The position numbers and the translations under genes are program-made. 64,000 nt of DNA from Mucilaginibacter phenanthrenivorans (GTDB lineage: Bacteria; Bacteroidota; Bacteroidia; Sphingobacteriales; Sphingobacteriaceae), in contig NZ_JAHVAP010000015.1 in assembly GCF_024721155.1 (NCBI RefSeq), positions 1-64,000 on the forward strand, read 5' to 3'. Shown here piece after piece: positions 57,408-64,000 of this stretch (within the stretch, counting starts at the first letter, position 1; every line of letters starts with the position of its first letter). The notes beneath the pieces are model-generated. The model was given only the letters and a program-made list of their open reading frames with translations, was not told where the DNA came from and made no database searches.

Positions 57408-59033
57408 ATGAAGTTTTTAGCCAAAGGCTTTTTGGTTGCGGCGCTTGCTTGCTGCACTGTGCCTGCATTTTCGCAGGATTATAACGGCCCGCAAAGTTTA
57501 CCCACAGATTATCTGACGCCCGCATTTCATGCCGGTCGTCGCCAGGCATTGCGCGATATGATGCCGGCAAATTCTGTTGCCGTGATATTCGCCTATCCTG
57601 AAAGGATTTTCTCGAAGGATGTGAATTATGTTTACCATGCTAATCCGGACCTGTATTATTTTTCAGGATACAAGGAGCCTGACGCGGTTTTGCTGGTATT
57701 TAAGGAAGTACAAGCCGATGGCGACAGCAGCTATAACGAACTGATATTTGTTCGTCACCGCGACCCGGCGCAGGAGCAATGGACAGGCAGGCGGCTTGGT
57801 GTTGCCGGTGTTAAGGCTCAACTGGGTTTTAAGCGCGTTTACAACAGTGAAGAGTTTGCCAAATTTCCTATCGACTTTAAGAAATTCAAAACCGTTATTT
57901 ATGATGCCATTCCGGAAGAAGTTGGCGAAGGCAGCGGAGCAGGGAGCCTAAAGGAACTGGTTACTACCTTTAAAACCAAGGCTGATATAAAGGAGACAGA
58001 TAAGCGCCTGTTAAATGATCTGGGAATAATAGGCCAATATGCAACGCCAAAAAATATCGACCGGATCATGGCGTTTATAAAGCCACGATTGGATGGCGAA
58101 GCCTATAAAAATGATCCGCTGATCCAGGAACTGGTTGCCAAACCGGATTCGGCTACCTTGATGGATGTTAAGGCAAAGATCGCAGCTAACCCGTCCGGAC
58201 TGGCTTTATTTACCAAGTATACTACTGATTTGCGCGGTGTTAAGCAGCCGGAGGAGTTGGTTTTGTTGAAGAAGTCGGTTGAGATCTCGAGCTTTGCCCA
58301 TGCGGAGGCAATGCGCGCCGTTACCCCAAAAATGTCTGAAAGGGAACTTGAAGGTATTATGCTGTATGTACACAAAAAGTACGGTGCAGAAGATGAAGGT
58401 TATCCGCCAATTGTTGGTGCTGGTGGCAACGGCTGCATTCTGCACTACGAGGAAAACAGTGCAACAGAAGTTAAAAACCAATTGGTGCTGATGGATGTGG
58501 GTGCTGAATACCATGGTTATAGTGCTGATGTTACCCGTACCTTCCCGGCTAATGGAAAGTTTACCGAAGAGCAAAAGGCCATTTACCAGATAGTATACGA
58601 TGCACAGGAAGAAGTATTTAAGTTATGTAAGGACGGCATACCATATGGCGACCTGGAAACCAAAACCCGCGAAGTGCTTTCCTCACGGCTGATAGCCCTT
58701 GGAATTATTAAGGATGCGAAGGAAGTAGGTAAGTATTACCCGCATGGTGTATCGCACCATTTAGGTTTGGATGTACACGATAAGGGCGGATACGGCGTTC
58801 CGTTAAAAGCGGGGATGGTTATTACTGTTGAGCCGGGGATTTATATTCCTGCCGGTAGTCCGTGTGATAAAAAATGGTGGAACATTGGTGTGCGCATTGA
58901 AGATGATGTGCTGATCGGTAAAACCGGCGGTACGCTGTTGTCAATTGATGCCCCGCGCAAATGGCAGGACGTTGAAAAAACCGCAGCCGAGAAAAGTATT
59001 TTTGATGGTGGAAAGTTTCCGGAGTTGAAGTAG
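57408..59033 (+). CDS. Secreted aminopeptidase P-like metallopeptidase (M24)
   Basis: 541 residues with a signal peptide (about 1-22, CTVPAFSQ). N-terminal creatinase/aminopeptidase P domain (about 40-190, FHAGRRQALRDMMPANSVAVIFAYPE), then the pita-bread metalloenzyme domain with GAGGNGCILHYEENS, LVLMDVGAEYHGYSADVTRTFP (metal Asp), YPHGVSHHLGLDVHD (metal His) and ITVEPGIYIP (metal Glu), plus RIEDDVLI. It removes X-Pro N-terminal residues; here outside the cytoplasm. Confidence 0.9.
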   Translation: MKFLAKGFLVAALACCTVPAFSQDYNGPQSLPTDYLTPAFHAGRRQALRDMMPANSVAVIFAYPERIFSKDVNYVYHANPDLYYFSGYKEPDAVLLVFKEVQADGDSSYNELIFVRHRDPAQEQWTGRRLGVAGVKAQLGFKRVYNSEEFAKFPIDFKKFKTVIYDAIPEEVGEGSGAGSLKELVTTFKTKADIKETDKRLLNDLGIIGQYATPKNIDRIMAFIKPRLDGEAYKNDPLIQELVAKPDSATLMDVKAKIAANPSGLALFTKYTTDLRGVKQPEELVLLKKSVEISSFAHAEAMRAVTPKMSERELEGIMLYVHKKYGAEDEGYPPIVGAGGNGCILHYEENSATEVKNQLVLMDVGAEYHGYSADVTRTFPANGKFTEEQKAIYQIVYDAQEEVFKLCKDGIPYGDLETKTREVLSSRLIALGIIKDAKEVGKYYPHGVSHHLGLDVHDKGGYGVPLKAGMVITVEPGIYIPAGSPCDKKWWNIGVRIEDDVLIGKTGGTLLSIDAPRKWQDVEKTAAEKSIFDGGKFPELK

Positions 59034-59081
59034 AAGATAAACGTTAATTGCAATGGCGCCGGAGCATGATTTTCTCCGTGC

Positions 59082-59315
59082 GTCATTGCGAGGAACGAAG
59101 CAACCTCTACGCAGGACAATCAACGGACCTTTATGTTGATGTGACCCTGCCGCCGCCCTCTCTCCGCGCGTCATTGCGAGGAACGAAGCAACCTCTACGT
59201 AGGACAATCAACGGACCTTTATGCAGGTGTGACCTTACAGCCGCCTACTGCTCACCACAATATTTTCATTCCCTGATCTGCATAGTTTAGAGGTTGCTTC
59301 GTTCCTCGCAATGAC
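59082..59315. repeat. Family A palindromic repeat, copy 12 (compound, two left ends)
   Basis: GTCATTGCGAGGAACGAAGC starts at 59082 and again at 59170; one right arm, GAGGTTGCTTCGTTCCTCGC and AATGAC, ends at 59315. The second left end is followed by the copy-7-like body (CACAATATTTTCATTCCCTG, GCATAGTTTAG). Confidence 0.92.
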
Positions 59316-59328
59316 GTAGTGTAATAAT

Positions 59329-59727
59329 TTATTGGTCCGATAGCCTTTTCAACGCTTCCATTGCCCTCTCCGCATCCTTTTTCGCAACAAAAATATGATC
59401 ATGATAAAACGCTGCCACCACATTGCAGCTAATACCTTCCTCTGCCAACGCGTTTGAAAATGCTGCCGTAAGTCCTACCGCTTCCAGTGATGAGTGAATG
59501 GTTAATGTTATCCAGGCTGCTACGTAGGAGTAACTTAGGTTTAAATGATCAGCCAGGTCTTTAGCAAGAATAACTGTCCAGCCTTCTTCTGCTTCTTTAA
59601 ATACGCTGATTGTTTCTTTTACATCGATATTAGCTAATGTATCAATCGTACAAAAAACATAATCGCCTTCGTTTAGCTTGGGCGTCATTGATCTTAATAA
59701 GGTATTGATGTCGGTTTCTCCGCTCAT
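59329..59727 (-). CDS. ACT domain-containing protein
   Basis: 132 residues: two ACT-like halves (INTLLRSMTPKLNEGDYVFCTID...EAEEGWTVILAKDLADHL; WITLTIHSSLEAVGLTAAFSNALAEEGISCNVVAAFYHDHIFVAKKDAERAMEALKRL). The end fits the COG3602 family of ACT proteins. Amino-acid binding is expected; target unknown. Upstream is a small membrane protein gene, 9 bp away. Confidence 0.78.
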   Translation of the reverse strand: MSGETDINTLLRSMTPKLNEGDYVFCTIDTLANIDVKETISVFKEAEEGWTVILAKDLADHLNLSYSYVAAWITLTIHSSLEAVGLTAAFSNALAEEGISCNVVAAFYHDHIFVAKKDAERAMEALKRLSDQ

Positions 59728-59736
59728 TTTTAATTT

Positions 59737-60060
59737 TTATTGAGGTGGATTTGCGATGACTGCTACCGAGAACAGGGTTACAAAGGTGGTAAGCAAAAAT
59801 AAAATTATTAATGCGATCACTTTAGTCGATCGCAGAAGTATTGAAAATGTCTTCCAGGCACTCGTGTAGTTAAGCATTAAATTCCACCAGCTTATCAAGC
59901 TTAAAATAGAAATTGTAGCCAGGATAATTACTATTAAAAAGTAAGGTATCTTATAATCGTTGAAGTTGACGGCGGTAACTAACATCGTAATTATAACCGA
60001 GGTAATGATTAAAAAAGCGCAAGTGATGGGTTTAAATAGATAGCTGATTTGTTGCCGCAT
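59737..60060 (-). CDS. Small membrane protein, unknown
   Basis: 107 residues with three helices (ITCAFLIITSVIITMLVTAV; IPYFLIVIILATISILSLISWW; KVIALIILFLLTTFVTLFSVAVI). Not recognised. It probably leads the ACT-domain gene. Confidence 0.55.
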   Translation of the reverse strand: MRQQISYLFKPITCAFLIITSVIITMLVTAVNFNDYKIPYFLIVIILATISILSLISWWNLMLNYTSAWKTFSILLRSTKVIALIILFLLTTFVTLFSVAVIANPPQ

Positions 60061-60108
60061 ATTTAAAGGTACTAATTAATAGAATTAGTTATATAAAGTT
60101 GATAGGAT

Positions 60109-60121
60109 GCTCCTACGGAGC
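60109..60121. repeat. GCTCCTACGGAGC palindrome
   Basis: A perfect 13-base hairpin with CTACGG loop, similar in type to the hairpins inside the element at 14388-14595. Confidence 0.5.
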
Positions 60122-60144
60122 AGGTTTACTCGCGGATTTAACCA

Positions 60145-60177
60145 TAAAAAAGCCCTCCCGAGCAAACGGGAGGGCTT
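60145..60177 (-). terminator. Rho-independent terminator of rpsA
   Basis: Minus strand AAGCCCTCCCG / CGGGAGGGCTT is a perfect 11-bp stem with a six-base loop, followed by TTTTTT. It stands 25 bp past the rpsA stop. Confidence 0.9.
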
Positions 60178-60201
60178 AAAGGATTTAAATTTATTTAAAG
60201 C

Positions 60202-62178
60202 TTATTCAGCAGCTTCTTCTTCAGAAGCTTTCTTTGTTGTAGTAGTAGCTTTACGTGCTTTGTTTTCAGCACCTTCCATCTGCTCCTTCAACTGTGCCAA
60301 TACGCTAAGATCGCCCAATGTTGATTTCTCAACAGAGTCCTTCACTTTTTTCACAGCGTTGCTTGCAGATTTTGCTTCCTTTTTACGGGATTCAAATTCC
60401 TGAACACGTTGCTCGGCACGGGCTTCTTCCCAAATGCGTGAGTGAGAGATAACGATGCGTTTGTTTTCTTTGTTAAATTCAATAATCTTGAATTCAGCAA
60501 CTTCATCAGCTTTAACGCTCTTGCCGTCTTCCTTAACCAGGTGTTTGGTTGGCGCGAAGCCTTCAACACCGTAAGGTAAAGCAACAATTGCACCTTTTTC
60601 AGTTACTTTCAATACAGTACCTTCATGTATCGAGTCGATAGTAAAGATAGTTTCAAAGGTATCCCAAGGGTTTTCTTCAAGCTGTTTGTGGCCTAAGCTT
60701 AATTTGCGGTTTTCAACATCAAGTTCAAGAACAATCACGTCTAATTTTTCACCAACCTTAGTGAATTCGTTAGGGTGATTTACTTTTTTAGACCATGAAA
60801 GGTCGCTGATGTGGATCAAACCATCAATTCCGTCTTCCAGTTCAACAAACACACCAAAGTTGGTCATGTTTTTAACTGTAGCAATATGCTGAGTACCAAC
60901 TGCGTAGCGGTCGGCAGCATTTTGCCATGGATCAGGAGTTAATTGTTTAATACCTAAGCTCATTTTGCGTTCGTCGCGGTCAAGTGTTAACACTTGTGCT
61001 TCAACTTCGTCACCAACTTTCAGGAATTCCTGTGGGTTACGTAAGTTTTGTGACCATGACATTTCTGATACGTGGATCAATCCTTCAACACCAGGGATGA
61101 TTTCAAGGAATGCGCCGTAATCAGCAACGGTAACAATTTTACCCTTAACCTTCGAGCCGATCTGGATACCTTCATCCAGTGACTGCCAAGGGTGTGGCGT
61201 AAGTTGTTTCAAGCCTAAAGCGATACGTTTTTTCTCATCATCAAAATCAAGAACAACAACGTTGATCTTCTGATCTAATGCTAAGATTTCGCGTGGATGC
61301 TCTATGCGGCCCCAAGATATATCGGTAATGTGTAATAAACCGTCAACACCACCAAGGTCGATGAATACACCAAAGTCGGTAATGTTTTTAACGGTTCCTT
61401 CAAGTACCTGTCCTTTTTCAAGACGGGCAACAATTTCGGTTTTTTGGTTTTCTAAATCGTCTTCGATCAGCACCTTGTGCGATACCACTACGTTCTTAAA
61501 CTCGTGGTTGATCTTAACAACTTTGAATTCCATTGTTTTACCCACATAAACGTCATAATCCCTGATAGGTTTAATGTCGATTTGTGAACCTGGTAAAAAG
61601 GCTTCAACGCCCATAATATCTACAATCAAACCACCCTTAGTTCTGCTCTTAACAAAACCAGTGATGATTTCATCATTGTCCAATGCAGAATTAATGCGTT
61701 CCCATGATTTTTGAGTTTTTGCACGTTTGCGTGACAATACTAACTGACCGTTAGCATCTTCCTGCGACTCAACAAATACTTCAACTGTGTCACCGATCTT
61801 CAGATCAGGTGTATCACGGAACTCAGATACTGATACCAAACCGTCAGATTTAAATCCAACATTTAATACAACATCCTTACTGTTAACATTTACAACCGTA
61901 CCGGTGATGATTTCGCCTTTGGTGATAGAGCTAAAAGTTCCATCATACATTTTCTCGAATTTCTCACGATCACTGTCGCTGTAATTACCAAATTTTTTCT
62001 CATCAGCATCCCAATCGAAATCTGCCGGGGCTACTGTGATCTTTGATTTGATCTCATTGATGAAATTTGAATCAGCCTCTGATTCAATAGTTTCTTTTTC
62101 CTGAGGAGTTGCTCCAACTACTTCGAGTTCAGCCTCCTTAGCTTTTAATTCTTTTTCTGCTTCCTGTTTTTTTGCCAT
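60202..62178 (-). CDS. rpsA: 30S ribosomal protein S1
   Basis: 658 residues from ATG 62178 (MAKKQEAEKELKAKEAELE). The frame opens earlier at 62223, but the residues there are not S1-like. Six S1 domains follow one another: GEIITGTVVNVNSKDVVLNVG, DEIITGFVKSRTKGGLIVDI, GQVLEGTVKNITDFGVFIDLGGVDGLLHITDISWGR, GSKVKGKIVTVADYGAFLEI, GTQHIATVKNMTNFGVFVELEDGIDGLIHISDLSW and SIHEGTVLKVTEKGAIVALP. Acidic N-terminus and alanine/lysine-rich tail. S1 recruits mRNA to the ribosome. It has its own terminator. Confidence 0.93.
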   Translation of the reverse strand: MAKKQEAEKELKAKEAELEVVGATPQEKETIESEADSNFINEIKSKITVAPADFDWDADEKKFGNYSDSDREKFEKMYDGTFSSITKGEIITGTVVNVNSKDVVLNVGFKSDGLVSVSEFRDTPDLKIGDTVEVFVESQEDANGQLVLSRKRAKTQKSWERINSALDNDEIITGFVKSRTKGGLIVDIMGVEAFLPGSQIDIKPIRDYDVYVGKTMEFKVVKINHEFKNVVVSHKVLIEDDLENQKTEIVARLEKGQVLEGTVKNITDFGVFIDLGGVDGLLHITDISWGRIEHPREILALDQKINVVVLDFDDEKKRIALGLKQLTPHPWQSLDEGIQIGSKVKGKIVTVADYGAFLEIIPGVEGLIHVSEMSWSQNLRNPQEFLKVGDEVEAQVLTLDRDERKMSLGIKQLTPDPWQNAADRYAVGTQHIATVKNMTNFGVFVELEDGIDGLIHISDLSWSKKVNHPNEFTKVGEKLDVIVLELDVENRKLSLGHKQLEENPWDTFETIFTIDSIHEGTVLKVTEKGAIVALPYGVEGFAPTKHLVKEDGKSVKADEVAEFKIIEFNKENKRIVISHSRIWEEARAEQRVQEFESRKKEAKSASNAVKKVKDSVEKSTLGDLSVLAQLKEQMEGAENKARKATTTTKKASEEEAAE

Positions 62179-62220
62179 TAAATAAATTATCTCCTTTTCC
62201 CAATTTGTTAATTGGGACTG

Positions 62221-62228
62221 CAAAGGTA
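62221..62228 (-). promoter_or_regulatory. Candidate -7 box of rpsA
   Basis: TACCTTTG (minus strand) matches TAnnTTTG; it ends 42 bp before the chosen rpsA ATG. Confidence 0.45.
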
Positions 62229-62399
62229 GGTATATTAATTTTATTTAGAAAAGAATATTTTGATGTTAAATGCTGATTTTTAGGGCATTTTAACGGTTAA
62301 GCAGCGTTTTTTCACCTGGGGACTACTATAAACGGCGGTAAATCCCAATTTAATTATTCCTGTTGGCGAGATTCTTTAGAAGGCACCCTGGTAAAACTC

Positions 62400-64000
62400 T
62401 TATTTATAAAACCAAATTATCTTATTTTTTACAGATGTATTTACATACCGCTTGCCTTCGTAATCAATAAACGGCTTGTTGGCGGTTGTTGAAATTATAC
62501 AGTCGATTTTTACCATATCTGCTTTAGCTGATTTGCTGAAGTTATTTACGCCTATATATAAAGGATTGAGTTGCCTGCTGAAGCACCGTGAAAATAAAGG
62601 GTATTCCCAATCATCAACGCCAAAAATTAATCCAATGTTTTTATAAGATGATTTTTGAACGATAGAATTAATGCTGTTATACTCATTATATATAGGGATG
62701 TTGCCAATAAAATATTTCTGATATCCGGGCTGGAACATCTTATTCGAAAACGGGCGCCTTTCGGTATGAAGCACCACCAATAAGGCATATATCATTAACA
62801 ATGGCGAAAGCCAGTAAAACGCCTTCCTGAACCATGAATACAAACTCAAGCAATAACAGATTAACGGCACCGCAATCAAAAACATTTCGATGTGCAGCCT
62901 GGAATGCCAGGGCTGCCATTTTAGGTAATAGCAGAAAAATATGGCCTGTAACAGTAGAATCGCCAATAAGGATGTAACTATTACATTACGCCTGCCATTA
63001 AGCAGGTTGTATATTATTAGCACAGTAGAAATGATGATCAATATAAAATGAAATGGGTTTGGTGATCCTTCTTCATCTGTGGTAAGCGTTATTGTAGTGT
63101 ATTTTAGGTTGCGGTAGTTTACTGCCGTATCATTGATATCGAGCCCGGCAATTTGGTGCAACCTATGGATAACCTTATCTGAAAAAATGGCGGCGGGTTT
63201 AAAAAGCATTACACCCGTGTGCATCCCCGCATTTTTAACAATACTGGAAGCCAGCAGGGCGGCGCTCATTTTCTGGTTGGAGTACATGTTTGATTCAGCC
63301 TTGTCAACGCCGAGGATATTATGCGTAAGCTGGTAGTTGCGCGAAAAATGACCAAAGTTTAAGCCGATCACGATAACTATCGCCGCAAACGAATAACCTA
63401 AACTCCAATAGTTTTTGGTTTTAAGTAGTTGTATCACCACAATAATCCCAAAGAATAAAAGAACCGGAGGCAGGTATATATAAGCTGTTCCCTTAGTTAA
63501 CAATGCCAAACCTGTTGCTAAACCTAGGCACAGATAGTTTTTAAACATCGGTTGCTTAATGGTCTTCACAGCAAAAAGGAACGCTGTTAACACAAAAAAA
63601 GCAACCACAATATCATTCTGCGTGCTTCCCGCCTGTAGTAAAACTTCTGGAATTGTTACCGAGAGCACAATTGCGATGATCTTGTATTGCCTGTTCAAGC
63701 CGAACTGCTCAACTATTGATACAACTGTAATTACAGAAAAGAGCAGGGAAATGAATTGAACAAGATTGGAGAAAACATCGCTTCGGCATAAAATGCCGAA
63801 GTTCATGATCACATATTCGGCAAAGGGGGGCTGGTAAAGCTGCCGGGTGATATCAGTTGGATAATGCGCAACAGATTGATGACTTACCCAACTTGTGATT
63901 CGTGCCATGTGGTAGGTCATGGCGTCCCAGTTGTTGGGCGGATATATTATTGCCGCTATAAAGACTAATACCAGGATAAGGGTGGATGCTGTAAAGAGCG
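62400..64000 (-). CDS. Polytopic GT-C-like glycosyltransferase/membrane protein (5' end beyond the window)
   Basis: At least 532 codons, open through the right edge. An ATG at 63920 is not the true start: the frame continues upstream and the passage there reads IYPPNNWDAMTYHMARI, the conserved NNWD..TYH loop of GT-C membrane proteins, which the ATG would cut off. Then about ten helices (SLLFSVITVVSIVEQFGL; LCLGLATGLALLTKGTAYIYLPPVLLFFGIIVVIQLL; IVTSLLAILLLQAIFFCYYL). Related to PMT/ArnT-like glycosyltransferases of family 39 type; donor and acceptor unknown. Confidence 0.75.
   Translation of the reverse strand, partial: LFTASTLILVLVFIAAIIYPPNNWDAMTYHMARITSWVSHQSVAHYPTDITRQLYQPPFAEYVIMNFGILCRSDVFSNLVQFISLLFSVITVVSIVEQFGLNRQYKIIAIVLSVTIPEVLLQAGSTQNDIVVAFFVLTAFLFAVKTIKQPMFKNYLCLGLATGLALLTKGTAYIYLPPVLLFFGIIVVIQLLKTKNYWSLGYSFAAIVIVIGLNFGHFSRNYQLTHNILGVDKAESNMYSNQKMSAALLASSIVKNAGMHTGVMLFKPAAIFSDKVIHRLHQIAGLDINDTAVNYRNLKYTTITLTTDEEGSPNPFHFILIIISTVLIIYNLLNGRRNVIVTSLLAILLLQAIFFCYYLKWQPWHSRLHIEMFLIAVPLICYCLSLYSWFRKAFYWLSPLLMIYALLVVLHTERRPFSNKMFQPGYQKYFIGNIPIYNEYNSINSIVQKSSYKNIGLIFGVDDWEYPLFSRCFSRQLNPLYIGVNNFSKSAKADMVKIDCIISTTANKPFIDYEGKRYVNTSVKNKIIWFYK

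Noticed and set aside
62179-62223. Longer N-terminus for rpsA from 62223
   Set aside because: QSQLTNWEKEIIYL does not look like S1, and the ATG at 62178 (MAKKQEA) fits; the putative -7 box also favours the shorter form.
1-64000. CRISPR arrays, tRNA or rRNA genes, prophage or IS transposases
   Set aside because: No regularly spaced repeat-spacer array, no cloverleaf or rRNA sequence and no transposase-like protein was seen; family A copies are dispersed and palindromic, not arrayed.

Overview
The window reads as ordinary chromosome of a member of the Bacteroidota, most likely family Sphingobacteriaceae (Mucilaginibacter/Pedobacter-like; the genus is my inference). Reasons: a SusC/SusD pair inside a glycan-utilisation locus, OMP_b-brl_3-type TonB receptor, a BT_3928-type DoxX protein, a bacterial GH3 acyl-amido synthetase, TAnnTTTG-type -7 promoter boxes, almost no Shine-Dalgarno signals, and an S1 protein with six S1 repeats. 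I see no rRNA, tRNA, CRISPR array, phage block or IS transposase gene.

Layout. 1-7.0 kb: minus-strand outer-membrane receptor, thioredoxin-like lipoprotein, Gfo/Idh/MocA oxidoreductase and a large zinc metalloprotease. 7.2-13 kb: lone receiver protein, MBL hydrolase, recJ, lptB, GH3-family synthetase. 13-13.8 kb: a PIN-type toxin/antitoxin-like pair lying between the GH3 gene and a decayed second copy of that gene's 3' end. 13.8-21.5 kb: GRAM-like membrane protein, two lipocalin-like lipoproteins, GNAT, folP, BT_3928 protein, aroK, a phosphoribosyltransferase, rlmD. 21.6-28.3 kb: a cluster of small membrane proteins (one split by an in-frame TAG), a ferritin-like protein, a creD/winged-helix/membrane-protein operon with twin operator-like palindromes, a TetR regulator. 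27.9-32 kb: an RHH protein translationally coupled to pheS and a Rieske-like lipoprotein, then kbl and trhO. 32.2-46.9 kb: a polysaccharide utilisation locus (membrane-spanning HTH sensor, susC, susD, LamG lipoprotein, two tandem GH144-type enzymes, a GH43-like/CBM32 protein, an esterase) whose best predicted substrate is a beta-1,2-glucan. 47-64 kb: yebC, SDR-type threonine dehydrogenase (partner of kbl), asd, a LysR regulator, a serine hydrolase, pyrB and pyrR, an Xaa-Pro aminopeptidase-like protein, rpsA, and a GT-C-like membrane glycosyltransferase cut by the right edge.

The most striking non-genic feature is how full the intergenic space is of short self-complementary repeats. One family (called family A here) is bounded by GTCATTGCGAG / CTCGCAATGAC and occurs at least 12 times in 64 kb, from about 74 to 234 bp, always between genes. 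At least eight other small repeat families fill other gaps; some overlap the stop codons of genes (recJ, lptB, rlmD, the metalloprotease) and one has entered the reading frame of pheS. Many short ORFs that seem to lie between genes are only translations of these repeats.

All function calls are from reading motifs and overall protein look; nothing was searched against a database.
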